The position numbers and the translations under genes were made by a program. Below are positions 50,939 to 62,430 of a stretch of DNA of 64,000 nt, piece after piece. The notes under the pieces are model-generated. The model had not been told where the DNA came from. It saw nothing but the letters and a program-made list of their open reading frames with translations, and made no database searches. This DNA comes from Sycobia sp. Sy_11 (taxonomy: Eukaryota > Arthropoda > Insecta > Hymenoptera > Epichrysomallidae). The DNA lies in assembly GCA_018907035.1 (NCBI GenBank), contig JACCIC010000049.1, positions 1 through 64,000 of the forward strand, given 5' to 3'. Positions within the stretch are counted from its first letter, which is position 1. Each line of letters begins with the position of its first letter.

Positions 50939-50988
<50 letters not shown>
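50939..50988. repeat. (CT)25 microsatellite
   Basis: A 50-bp CT run. Confidence 0.97.
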
Positions 50989-50991
<3 letters not shown>

Positions 50992-51884
50992 ACTCTGTCG
51001 CTCCCGCACTCTCTTTCTCTGTCTCTCCATCATCGTTTAACAATCGACCAACGAATCGGTACAATTCCGAGAGCCAGCTGTACAGGAAAAAAATGGTCGT
51101 CATCGCGCCTACCACAAAAAAAAATCGATCTCGGCAAAAATTAATCGAAGCGAATCATTTCGAAGCTCGCCAGATGCACGCATATATATATATATATATA
51201 TCGATGGTGTCGTTATCGGCTCGGTGCCCATCCGCAGTATCTATTGCCTCTTCATCCTTGTCCGTTTACATTTAGTCCCGCATAATAGTCGAGACAATAG
51301 ATCAATTCGTCCTTATTTTACTGTACTGTTGATATACGTATGGTGTTTTTTTACATATATAAAGCTCTTATACGTACAGTTTCGTCGATACACCCTTGGA
51401 TACACAACGGTTCATCTACCGATGCGGGGAATTTTCGCACTCTACGAATAATGTAGAATGCGCTAAGAAAACTTGTTTTACACAGGGTGTATGATGAATC
51501 GGCCAATGCGAAAATAATGACGCTCAAACCGATTTCCCACGTGCATAGGTAAGTATGTATAAAAAAGACCGTTACTATGTGACAAAATAGTAGAAGGGAC
51601 AATTACAAGAATCATATATATATATATATACACGGTTTGTTACTGAATGTCCATAATGCTTATCTTTTTTCCTTTTTCTTTTTTCTAGGTCAAAGCTCTA
51701 ATACCGTCCAACAAGAAAATTTGATCTAAAATTTCAGGTTATCTCGAAATTTAAGGTGAATTATCCAAATTATGAATTTCTTTGTTCTGCGTATGATATA
51801 TTAAGCAGGAACGTTGTATATTATAATTTGAACAAGTTATATTTATTGATCGACTGGTTTAATGTTATAATTAACGTTCATTTT

Positions 51885-51934
<50 letters not shown>

Positions 51935-52179
51935 CATAATTTTCTTATTTGTAAAACAGCATAATCCCCTTATTTCTGGAAAGTTCTCCCGGTAGTTTAA
52001 ATTGACTGGGTCTTGAATAATTCCAACTGCAGTATCCATGCTTGATTGTAATCAATTGTGTTTTTAACGAAACCTTCTTAATTTTCATCCATTTTCATCG
52101 GTGCATCGAATATAAATATACAAGATGTAATAGAAATAAATGTAGAATAGAAATTGGTAAAGTTCTTATTTTCCTTAAG
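50989..52179. other. Unique non-coding DNA
   Basis: CpG-bearing to about 51560, then AT-rich. ORFs crossing the TA array at 51887 are spurious. Its right end provides the polypyrimidine tract of the candidate exon at 52180. Confidence 0.5.
51887..51931. repeat. (TA)22 microsatellite
   Basis: A 45-bp TA run. Confidence 0.98.
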
Positions 52180-52260
52180 ATGGGCTTTCTTTTGATGCGG
52201 CCGACGATGATAGCGACACCGACACCCTCCGACACCAGTCCTCAAGATACGAACGTTCAG
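52180..52260 (+). CDS. Candidate internal coding exon, 81 bp
   Basis: A polypyrimidine acceptor (TTCTTATTTTCCTTAAG, AG at 52178-52179) and a donor (CAG then GTTTGT at 52261) bound 81 bp, an exact multiple of three. This stretch is clearly GC-richer than its surroundings. Two frames are open. One reads G-L-S-F-D-A-A-D-D-D-S-D-T-D-T-L-R-H, then Q-S-S-R-Y-E-R-S: an acidic, then basic-polar, plausible soluble linker. The other reads M-R-P-T-M-I-A-T-P-T-P-S-D-T-S-P. The first has the more protein-like composition and implies a split codon at each end (phase kept). I do not recognise the protein. No other exon with equally good signals lies nearby, so it would belong to a gene with long introns. 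It could also be chance. Confidence 0.35.
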
Positions 52261-52287
52261 GTTTGTAACAGATCGCTATTCACTCAT

Positions 52288-52291
<4 letters not shown>

Positions 52292-52331
<40 letters not shown>
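52292..52331. repeat. (TA)20 microsatellite
   Basis: A 40-bp TA run, 31 bp after the candidate donor site. Confidence 0.97.
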
Positions 52332-52334
<3 letters not shown>

Positions 52335-52494
52335 TATTCATTACATTATTATTTACATTATTATACTATTCATTGCATTAATACTATATCACTACAATTA
52401 TTATTTATTTAACCCACACATACGTTTTAATTTCTATATTGATAGCGATATTTTTATGAAATTCATTTATATTATTGATTATTTTAGAATCTAA

Positions 52495-52520
52495 TACACA
52501 CACACACACACACACACACA
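52495..52520. repeat. (AC)13 microsatellite
   Basis: A 26-bp AC run, followed by imperfect AC to about 52540. Confidence 0.94.
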
Positions 52521-52651
52521 ACACACCACCCACACACACATCATGCTTATATAGATGTAAAGCAAAATCAACTCGAAATGACGAAGTGCAATCTCCAATG
52601 CATTTCGCCGAGCTTGCTCCGTATATATGGATATTTACGTGTGCAATGTGC

Positions 52652-52654
<3 letters not shown>

Positions 52655-52704
<50 letters not shown>
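52655..52704. repeat. (TA)25 microsatellite
   Basis: A 50-bp TA run. Confidence 0.98.
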
Positions 52705-52710
<6 letters not shown>

Positions 52711-52877
52711 GTGTTCATCACGTTCCGTGAGCAACGAGCTATCGTAAAAAGAAGAATGAAGGAAGCAACTCCTACGTCGACAGGGGAAAAAATCCTCCAA
52801 CGCGTCTATATATATATATATATATACACGGCGTACATTGAGGCGTGCATCGTGCATGTTAAACAAAGCCTCCACTC

Positions 52878-52880
<3 letters not shown>

Positions 52881-52908
<28 letters not shown>
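52881..52908. repeat. (CT)14 microsatellite
   Basis: A 28-bp CT run, continued imperfectly to about 52926. Confidence 0.94.
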
Positions 52909-52918
<10 letters not shown>

Positions 52919-53034
52919 TTCTCTCCCGTGCCTCCCTCCAACCCCTTGCGAAAATGCGCGGGGAGTAGATATACGAGTATAGATGCGACACACTGGAGTG
53001 GGTGAGCGAAGAGGTGAAGGAGGGGGCGTGAAAC

Positions 53035-53037
<3 letters not shown>

Positions 53038-53074
<37 letters not shown>
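53038..53074. repeat. (TA)18 microsatellite
   Basis: A 37-bp TA run. Confidence 0.97.
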
Positions 53075-53076
<2 letters not shown>

Positions 53077-53288
53077 CATACATACACACGCGTGTATTAT
53101 ATAAAGCGGAGCCCCGGCTCCTGGCGCGATCCAGAAAAAAGGGGTCTCGAGAATCGCGCTACCGTTGCCGCTGCTCGCTTCGAGCGCAGAGGGATGATGA
53201 TAAAAGTGCACGTATTCACGGCTCCCTCCCCCCTTCTCACTCTCTCTCTTCTTTTCGCACTTATTCTATATAGCCCTTACTTTTTTCT

Positions 53289-53292
<4 letters not shown>

Positions 53293-53328
<36 letters not shown>

Positions 53329-53338
53329 TATATATATA
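53293..53338. repeat. Compound (CT)16-(TA)6 microsatellite
   Basis: A CT run (53293-53325) directly followed by a short TA run. Confidence 0.95.
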
Positions 53339-53453
53339 GAAATGCGCAGGTGCCCGGAAAGCTTTTGCACACTCGACCTCGTGTGTATGGCTGAGTGTAT
53401 GTACTCTGAGGTGTACTCTCCTTTCTCACTCTTCTTACACTGCAGCAACATCG

Positions 53454-53459
<6 letters not shown>

Positions 53460-53508
<49 letters not shown>
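53460..53508. repeat. (CT)24 microsatellite
   Basis: A 49-bp CT run. Confidence 0.97.
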
Positions 53509-53510
<2 letters not shown>

Positions 53511-53910
53511 CTGTCTCGCTTCGTCTCTCTATTTCTTGTATATATTTTTTGAAGAATTATAAATATATGTGTGTGTGCTCGCGCGTACGTGCGTGCGTGT
53601 GTGCTGCGCGTATATCTCTATAAAATATGCTACAAAATAAGTAATAGCGAAGGAAAGTTTTGAGCGAACGTGAAGTGACTATACATGGATGCGACGAACC
53701 ATGATGTATAGCGCCTGACAAAATATAGTTTTTTTCCCTCCCCTTTGCCTCAACTCGGGAGAGATTGCTCGAAGGTATTTTATATCGCTTATATAAGAAA
53801 CATTACATATATCAAACTGTAAACGCTGATGGGGGCGGGTGGGATTTATTTCAATCAAGTTTGCGCTAGGATGTGTTTTCGCACGAAGCAAAAACGTATA
53901 TATATATATA

Positions 53911-53948
53911 TTAGATTTTCAAAAATATCTCCTTTCCGCTTTTTTGCT
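53911..53948 (+). repeat. mariner left terminal inverted repeat
   Basis: Matches the right terminus with a few substitutions and a 2-base length difference in the A-run. Confidence 0.88.
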
Positions 53949-53989
53949 CTTTATTCAATGCTTTATAAAAAGTGTTACAGTGGTCGGAT

Positions 53990-55015
53990 TTACATTAAAT
54001 ATGCGCCGTTTTGTTCGATAATCTGTTTCCATCTAGACGGCAACTTCATAATACCCCTCTCATAGAAACCCTCTCCTTATTTGGGAAGAACTCGGGCAGC
54101 CACTTTTCACAAGCCTCTTTTACACTCTTGTCCAACTTTACACCACTAAGGACGTTCTATATAGACAGGAACAGGTGGTAATCACTTGGCGCTATGTCCA
54201 GGCTATATGGTGGATGCGATAAAACCTCCTATCCAAACTCCCGTATCTTTTGACGAGTCATCAACGAAGTGTGTGGTCTGGCGTTGTCCTGGTGGAACAC
54301 TACACCCTTCCTGTTGGCCAATTGTGAACGCATCTGGTCGATAGCCTGCTTCAAGCGGTTCAGTTGTTCGCAGTAGATGGTAGAATTAAGCGTCTGGCCA
54401 TATGGAAGCAGTTCATAGTGGATGATTCCCTTCCAATCCCACCAAACACACAGCAAAACCTTCCTGGTCGTCAATCCCGTCTTGGCCACTGTTTGGAACG
54501 GTTCGACGGCCTTGCACCACGACCGTTTTCGCTTGATGTTATCGTATGTGATCCATTTTTCGTCGCCAGTCACCATCTGCTTCAAAAATGGACCGAGTTC
54601 GTTCCGTTTGAGCAGCACATCGCAGGCGTTGATTCGGACCATAAGGTTTTTTTGCGTCAAATCATACGGCACCCAAACATCAAGCTTTTTTTCGTATTCA
54701 GCCTTCTGCAGATTGTTAAAAATGGTTTGGTGACTAACTCTCATCTCCTGGGCGATGTTACAAGATGCCGCATGCCGGTCTAACTCGAAAAATTCTATGA
54801 TTTGATCGGTATTCGACGTCACAAGTCTTCCGCCGGCTGGCTTATGCAGGGTGTCGTTTTCACCGGTTCTGAATCGTCGAAACCTCTGCGGTTCGAAGTG
54901 ATAACGTGCCATCCCCCAAAACACCATTAATCTCACGGAATGTTTCTCTAGCGGATTTGTCTTTAACGAAGGAAAACTTTAAAATAGCGCGAATTTCGGC
55001 ATTAGTGAACTCCAT
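53990..55015 (-). pseudogene. mariner transposase, broken by frameshifts and stops
   Basis: Cut-and-paste transposase of the IS630-Tc1-mariner superfamily. Translation starts at ATG 55015 (M-E-F-T-N-A-E-I). A small deletion near 54884 shifts the frame; the main open part is 54936-54229 (235 codons). In it, the linker motif WVPYDLT is at residues 88-94, the first catalytic Asp at residue 125 (TGDEKW) and the second at 217 (HQDNARPH). The third Asp, in APSDYH, lies 34 residues further on but beyond a TAG that replaces the usual Trp after E-F-G. A second TAG follows a few codons after YHLF, and another frameshift precedes the C-terminal G-I-M-K-L-P-S-R-W segment, which runs to TAA at 53990-53992. 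The TGDEKW and KRKRSW motifs point to the mellifera subfamily. The catalytic D,D34D residues survive as codons, so decay is moderate. Confidence 0.95.
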
Positions 55016-55108
55016 GTTTTGTACTTTATGTCAAGATCTTTCAAATGATGTATAGTATTGTCAGATACGAGGTCAGTAGCGCTTTATACATAGCCGCGTA
55101 ATTCATAA

Positions 55109-55144
55109 AACAAAAAGGCGGAAGGGAGATATTTGACAACCTGA
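55109..55144 (-). repeat. mariner right terminal inverted repeat
   Basis: Reads inward on the minus strand from TCAGGTTGTC and ends in CCGCCTTTTTG. TA repeats follow directly outside. Confidence 0.88.
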
Positions 55145-56079
55145 TATATATATTAGTAATGTACCAAGGGTCCAAAAATAATCACTATGTAAGCGAGCGT
55201 CACACTCTCTTCCATTATAACACGTTTGTGTATGTGATTGTTATTATATATATATGCAGAATAGCCTACTGTTATTCAGGTGGTAAAGCGGCGATAAATT
55301 AGTGTACCTTGATGCCTCTGATAATTTTGTACTACTGATGATACTACTGTTTTTTATGCTTTCAACCTCTTCTCTAAACCGTGTAAAATATTTGTATCTT
55401 TGTATTTTTTAACTGACTTAAATTAAAAAGAAATCTTATCCTGGGTGTGCAATTTGGACACGAACCCTTACGATGACGACTAGAGATATAAAAAAATCCC
55501 TGGCGCACTGATACTATATTACATAAATTTTATCTCTATGTTATTGTTGAAATGGGTTAGTGTTTGTATCGAATATTTTTATTCAATTCTAGAAATTTAT
55601 ATCGTTTAATTAATATTTTGTTTTATTTAGAAATATTTGTTACAATGAATCGGTGATATAAACATAAATATAGTATGAGGCGAGATACGCTTAAGCTAGA
55701 TGGCAATTGACTATATACCTCTTCTAGATGATTTTTTTATATCCTAAGAAATTATAGTTTCAATTCTAAAAGAAAAGTAAATATAATATATTATAAAGTT
55801 TCTTATTCTGAAAAAACTTTTTTTACCTATATATTATATACTGCAGTTTAGACAATAAGGCGCGTGTATGCTTTTCGTGATTTATGTTTATGACTATATA
55901 TATAACGATACATAGTTTTGCTAGTTCAGAACATTTGTTTCTCTGTACAATTTTTTTGTTTTATTTTCTTTTGTTTTGTTTGTTTTTTTTTAATCACCTT
56001 CTAAACAATTTATATACACGCGCCACCGAATATAAAAGAGCCGCAATAAAAGTTTCGAACTCGCTCTTTCGTGAGTGTA

Positions 56080-56081
<2 letters not shown>

Positions 56082-56130
<49 letters not shown>
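56082..56130. repeat. (TA)24 microsatellite
   Basis: A 49-bp TA run. Confidence 0.98.
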
Positions 56131-56134
<4 letters not shown>

Positions 56135-56418
56135 TATATGTATATGCTGAATTAAATCCGACGATACGTGCGTTATTTTTCATTTCGACTCGTTAAACAC
56201 TTTTACTCATTCACGTATTATACGGCGGAAGAACTTTATATATATATATAGGCGCATTTTTTTATTAACAATAAATATGATGGTATTCATATGCATCTAG
56301 ACGTATTCCCAAAACATATAGCACCGCAAGTTTAATCTATTCGATTCTTGTGGCTCTCTTCTGGTATATTATCAGCGGATCGACGATCCTCTTAACACAC
56401 ACACATACACACGCGTGC

Positions 56419-56443
56419 GAGAGAGAGAGAGAGAGAGAGAGAG
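56419..56443. repeat. (GA)12 microsatellite
   Basis: A 25-bp GA run next to a CA/CG stretch. Confidence 0.93.
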
Positions 56444-58161
56444 TAGTATCACACGTGTAGTAGTATTACGGGCGAGATATATCTTACGAGGCGATTGGCT
56501 ATGACATAAGAGGACGGCCAAGGAAGCCGGCGAATTGTTTTTATTTCGAATCGCGCCATTATATTGATGATACATTATGCATTATTTCATACTGGAAATT
56601 CTATAATTTGATTATGATACCGTATGATTCGAATTATATTGTCTGGGCCTCGGCGAGTGTGCAATGTATGCAGGCATTGGATTCGGTATGAGTATTGGTA
56701 TATAACAAGATATAACATATGAATCGGAACCGCGGTACGCCGCGGCAAAAACGATAGACAAACGAAATCGTGCACGGAAATCTTGCGGACTTCTTTGTAT
56801 TTAGTTATTGATATTTTAATAGAGTTTGCGTACTGTTTGCTGTATCGGTTTGTTCTATTCTCAATTATAGTATCCAAACACAACGATATAAATGATATAT
56901 ATATATTTTGTATTTAATGTAATGAAATTTTAGATGTGGAAAATTATTCGGCTTTAATTTATGATTTGAAAAATGAAAAATTAAAGTAAGTTTTCTAGCA
57001 GTTGTGGTATTTGAACTATGCCGAAGCAAACGAATCTGTTTTTAAAAAAGTTTTTTAACTTTTTTACGTGTTACTTAAATATTGAAAAAAATGCTAGTTT
57101 TATATACAGCTATAAATATACCGTATTATTACTGCGTAATTACGCTTTAAAATGTTTAAATTGTACATTAAATTTTATATTTGTGGTTATATAGAATTTT
57201 CTTAAATTAATAATATGCAGCTTATGAAGCACTTTTTCCACAATCTAGTATAATTACCAATCTAAACTTTTTCTCATATAATCCAGTTCAGAAGCTATTG
57301 CAGTTTTAAGAAATCTACCCCCCCCCCGCTCTCTCTCTCTCTATCTCTCTCTCTCTTTTACTCGAAATGGACCATTTAGCAAGAAATGAACAATTTTGAA
57401 TTTAAGCATCAGATAAAAATGAAAATAATATAAATTTCTGGAACCCATTAATTTTTTTACCTAATTAATAAATAAAACATCGTTAAAATACAAAAAATAA
57501 TTTTTTCAATTAAAATTACATCTACGATTTCAAAAGGACATATATTTTGAATATATCTATATTTTCGAAGAAATCAAGACTGTATGTTGAAAACAATATA
57601 CAGATAGGTTACCTACAATTCTGAACATATGACAATTTTACAAAATACTATAATAATTTATTTTTTTTGTAATAGAATTGTATGTCCTGTAGATTACAAA
57701 TAAATTATTCTTTTATGGGGCTCGAATGAATTGCACAAGACTATTATTTAAATTATAGTTCGTCTTTATTTACTATTTCAAATTATTTTTCAACGTTTCA
57801 ATCATTTATTTTCTGGTTCTTTTTTGAAGCAGTCCTTTTGGAATGGCAAATAAAGAACTATTTTAAATATTAGTCTTGAGCAATTGATTCGAGCCCTATA
57901 AGAATAAGTTAATTATTTTTTATTTATTTTTTTAGTAACAGTTTAATGTACCAAATATATAAATATGCACTTTAGGTGAACATAATTAGAATTACGTGTA
58001 TGTTTATTATTATTATTTTTTATAATTATGCAACGTTGCTCCGTATAAGCTTCCAAACAGTGATGCTTATCAGTAATATAGCTCTACAATGCGTTAGTAC
58101 AATTGAACCAGGAACTTCGAATTACCGATCCATCCTGTAGTTCTCGAAGTAGTTTATTTAT

Positions 58162-58164
<3 letters not shown>

Positions 58165-58256
<92 letters not shown>
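58165..58256. repeat. Compound (TA)24-(GA)20 microsatellite
   Basis: A 49-bp TA run (58165-58213), then GAA, then 40 bp of GA. Confidence 0.97.
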
Positions 58257-58258
<2 letters not shown>

Positions 58259-58944
58259 TACAATAATCTTTATCTTCTATAGCTCATTGAATGACAATAC
58301 TCTCATGGACGATTCGAAAATATCACAATAAATAATCACTGTTTGATCCTAAGTATGTTGATCCTAAGAACCTAGTAATAATGCGTATTTCCTAAAGTGC
58401 TTTACAAATAACGCCGTGTATATAAATTATAGGTTATGTATTCTTTTAGGTGAATATCGTTAGGAAAGCAGATATATATCTGGAAGCTGCTATCCCCCCA
58501 TTCATTAATATACTAATTAAAACATTTTGTTTGCTCTAAATAATGAAAGCCATTTTCGTTTGTCGAATTTTTAATATCAATGTAATTGCAAAAATCAATG
58601 ACGAAAAAAATTTCGTATGAAAAATTCGAATACCATATATCGATGCCGGTGTTGCCTTTGTAGAAATAATCAATACGTTCTGTACGTAAATGATTATTAT
58701 AATTATTATAATTAGAATTTGATAAAAAATGACTTAGGACAACATAGCTGTGATAATATTATTGAGTCATTAAGTATATCTTTTGATGAGCAGCGATATG
58801 TAATTATTATATACTCTAAATAATAATATAAACACTGATAAAGTTGATGCACCGCCTCATTTTATGAAAATATATGACTTATATGATTTCTTTTGATATA
58901 CCTATTCTAATATTCTTTCGTAAATCACTCATGCCCTTGGTCAA

Positions 58945-60095
58945 TTGTCTAAGAGTTGGAAATACAGTTTCGTATTATTTATTGCGATTCCGACCTCGAA
59001 ATTAACTGTGCTATTATCATGTTTTCTTCTGGAACAACAGTATGATTTTATTAAAGACAAAGCATCTATTATTAATTTACTATGCTTCAGCCACCATGTC
59101 AAATCAGAGATCAAATCATTCATTGAGTTCAAATGTTAATTGGACACTTATCTATTGAGTTTTCTATCTTTTTTGATCAGATTTACCACTGTGCATGGCA
59201 TCTAAAAGTCTGGAATTGTTCTCCAAAAACGTTATATCATCCAGAGTTCCGAAGTATTTTATCGTGATTCCTCATAAGGCACGTTTAATATTAAATGATC
59301 TTGTCCGGTAAATTAATTATTGTGAACTTCTATTGTATGCTGCTGATGTGAAACTCTTTAAGGCCATATTACAACCTCTTGACGCTAGAAAATTGCAAAA
59401 GGATCTTGACTTTATTTTCTCATAGACTGATTATAATGGCCTTTTAATTATTACGGATGAATTTTTTAAATTATATTATTAACTTCTTTTATATCCTAAA
59501 TTAGTGAATTATTTATTGAATGGTCTTTTTATATAGAAGTACCTACCAATCCGAGATTTAGAGAATATCTATGATGGATATCATACGTTAGAAATTCGTA
59601 TTAACAATGTAACATTTAGATCTCTTAGATTATTGGGTTTTACATGGAGAGTCAGTAGAGTTTTAAAAATCTAACGCATTATTCAATTTGAAAACATTCT
59701 AATATTATCTATTTTAACATATACTTCCATTATAACTTCATGTATGATAAATTATCGTTTCTCTAGATTTCTTAGCAATAAATTTGGCCTATGAAATTAT
59801 TTGTCGACGACTACTCCTATATTTAAGTAAATTTAAGTTAGATTATTTACCCTGCCATCATCGTTATAACGATTATATTTTTATGGGAAAGGTTCTGAAT
59901 AACTTTATTGAGCCTGAACATGCTATTGAATTATTTTCTCTCAGAGCCATTACTCACTCTGTTAGAAGATATAATGTGCTTATGGAGTCAAATATATCTT
60001 CAGACTATGCATTAAACATTTTGATCAATATACTTAGAAGAATATGGAATATTCTTCAATCGGCAATTCAAAATAACGTAGTAATATAATTTTTA
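58945..60095 (+). pseudogene. Decayed LINE reverse transcriptase (Jockey/CR1-like)
   Basis: Successive plus-strand frames follow the order of a non-LTR retrotransposon reverse transcriptase. An E-Q-Q-Y-D-F-I-K-D-K-A-S-I-I-N-L-L segment (about 59032-59082) matches the usual 'E-Q-x-G-F-x-x-G-x-S-T' box. Next is a degraded 'G-V-P-Q-G' region (about 59245-59300). The catalytic box at 59336-59347 reads Y-A-A-D instead of YADD. An L-Q-K-D-L-D-F-I-F-S stretch and later S-K-F-K-L-D, F-M-G-K-V-L-N-N-F-I and R-R-I-W-N pieces (ORF 59784-60089) correspond to the C-terminal domain. Stops and frameshifts break it throughout. The endonuclease part and the 3' tail are not identified. It is an old dead insertion; clade placement between Jockey and CR1 is uncertain. 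Confidence 0.75.
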
Positions 60096-60224
60096 AAAAA
60101 TGCTACTATAATTATTACTATATTTATTGCTCATAATTAATTATTATAAATGCTTAAATAGAGTTTTAAATGCAATTTAAGAAACCAATTTAGAACCAAT
60201 TTAAAGTATATTATTGCGGTACGC

Positions 60225-60267
<43 letters not shown>

Positions 60268-62430
60268 CAAATTGTTTAAATTGTCCTATAAATTTTTCTT
60301 ATACTATAGTTTTGGTAAACATTGTTTCTTAAATTTTATTAAAACTCTTGTATTAAGCATTAATTTTCATTGTATACATTGATTCATTTGTATTTCACGT
60401 AGTTAATGCAACTAAATCATTTACGATTCAAATTCATATCTCGTGCGAGTCTCCCTGAAATAGTACTTTCATACGTGATCGTTGTGGCATGAAGAAAAAA
60501 TTGTTCAATACCTTATGCAGTTAAGATATTACTATTTTCGTTTTCTTAACCTAAACGTATTATAGAGATAATTTGATAGATATCGTTGGCTTTTTCATTT
60601 TTGGCACAGTGATTTTAGTGGTAATATTTTTCCGTCCAGTTGCCAAGTATTGGTAGACTACTTCCAAAAATTGAGAGCAGAAGCTGTGTCATTTAGCTTA
60701 CATTCGACAGCGATTGAAAACACTTAACCTTTTTAATTCTCATAAGAATTGAAAGAAATTCCGAGGAAGGGCTTAATAAATAATATGGAAACTCTGCATC
60801 ATATATTTGAATTGTTGAAAAGTGATTCACTGAAATACGTTGTGGCTAGTACGAGTTGCGCTGAAAGTTCAGTTTAAGTCACCCAAACGAAGTTATTACG
60901 CCGGGAATAATCCATAAAAGCCATATACTGCTTTTCCATCCCTCCTGTGTTTTTGAAACACATATTTTGGCTACTATACATCCGCTAATCTTGCGGCTGA
61001 TGATCTCCTGAAAGTGTGATCTTTATGTAGCTCAGGATTTTCCAATTTTATGAATTTTGTAACAATTTAAATAAGATTCTGTATGCATATAAACTCGCTA
61101 ACTGTCCAATAAATTCATAATGTTGTTTTTATTATTTTAAAACTTATACATAAAAATGTTTTGAGACCTTTTTCATCTTATCTTAACATAAGCTATGGTA
61201 CAACATGAATAAATAATTATTATATATAGTACATTCATAAATATGATCGATATATAGATTATAATGGAGTAAATCATATTTATATACTTTCATTACAATC
61301 AATTTTAAATCGGGTGCTCCATTTAAAAATCTGGGCATCTCTATTTTCACGAACAGATGTTTTGGTGGATATTTCGATCTTATGTTTTATCAAAATTGTA
61401 TTAATCGCTGATATAACTATCAATACAAATATTGCGACAGGATCTGTCATTGTTGAATTCTGTATTGAGTATCTTGACGACAATAATGAAGGCGCAAATT
61501 TGGATGATAATTCATGAAAATGTACCAATAGGGAACGGATTATTGTACAATTCATTTTACACTTTTCTGTATTTAGTTTAGAAACTCTTATAACTATAAG
61601 TAGCACATTTTCGAAAGCATCTTTAGATTTCAACAGAGCTGTAAATATTTTATTTTTATCTGCCTCTTAAAATTTAGAATCTAAAAGCAAGGTGTATTAA
61701 AGTAATAGGAGAACAAATTTTATAGGCAGCTACGAAAAGAACATTTCAGGTCTTTTTACAATAAACTATTTGAAAATACACACTAGAAATTTACCATTTT
61801 TAAATTAAACAATTAAAATGAAATTACATAATGAAAAACAGTTTATAAAATTAAAAGGTATAGCCAGAATTTATAGAATTTATAAAACTTTCGAGGTATA
61901 TTATTATTTAACTGGCTCCTATTTATAATTAATAACGAAATAATGAGATACAAAGCCTAAAATTGTGGTGGACACTGTTCACAGTCTCACAGATTATATC
62001 AAAACTTATTATTTATGACTCTTTTGCCGAAGCAACCTTCGTTAAGGTATGTAATTAAATTATTACACAGAACTCAATGAAAGTATTATTTGTGCATATA
62101 TAAATATGCAAATAAGCAAATGGTGATCTTTGATTGGCAGCTCTTCCGGAAGCATTATTTACTGGAAATTCTGATTCCTCGAACTCTTTGCAATATATAC
62201 CTTGTGAGTTATGTATGTCACGCACCTACGCGAGGAAGAATATTGATTGTCGTGAGTGTTAACAACTCTATATACTATATATATATATTGTCACATATTC
62301 CTTCAACTAAATTATAACGTACGTGTACACCGCATAATTAACCACCCACATAATCGTCCAACTTTTCTGGTACTTGAAAGCGAAGTGTTATTATATATTA
62401 TGCATAAGGATCCATCAGGTATAGATCAGT
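60096..62430. other. AT-rich, microsatellite-poor block
   Basis: Continues the LINE-containing block. A 117-codon minus-strand ORF (61280-61633) overlaps a 67-codon plus-strand ORF; neither shows a known motif. Probably repeat-derived. Confidence 0.45.
60227..60265. repeat. (TA)19 microsatellite
   Basis: A 39-bp TA run and the only long array between 58.3 and 62.7 kb. Confidence 0.97.

Larger units (their letters stand above)
52261..53910. other. Microsatellite-dense sequence, no certain gene
   Basis: Between arrays there are short GC-richer segments with protein-like plus-strand readings (52559-52625 and 52712-52806) but without convincing splice sites. 53075-53280 is CpG-rich and CT-rich. 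53509-53895 is mixed. ORFs spanning the arrays are spurious. Confidence 0.45.
53911..55144 (-). mobile_element. mariner transposon, mellifera-type, full length but inactive
   Basis: A 1,234-bp element with imperfect terminal inverted repeats. The right end read inward (55144 down) is TCAGGTTGTCAAATATCTCC. The left end (53911 up) is TTAGATTTTCAAAAATATCT, and both continue into TTCCGC(C/T)TTTTTG. Both ends abut TA repeats (53897-53910 and 55145-55152), as expected for a transposon that duplicates a TA target. A single transposase gene fills the interior on the minus strand (55015 to 53990). The size and layout are typical of mariner. Stops and frameshifts make it non-autonomous; diverged termini suggest an old insertion. 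Confidence 0.95.
55153..58944. other. Non-coding DNA between mariner and LINE remnant
   Basis: AT-rich to 55880, then CpG-bearing patches at 56010-56080 and 56340-56780, AT-rich again to the end. A run of ten C at 57318-57327 is followed by a CT tract. The ORFs at 55884-56150 and 56587-56883 show no domain. No gene was recognised. Confidence 0.5.

Noticed and set aside
54364..54783. 139- and 103-codon plus-strand ORFs
   Set aside because: They are antisense shadows of the mariner transposase.
61280..61633. 117-codon minus-strand ORF
   Set aside because: Overlaps another open frame on the plus strand and matches nothing known; probably chance or repeat debris.
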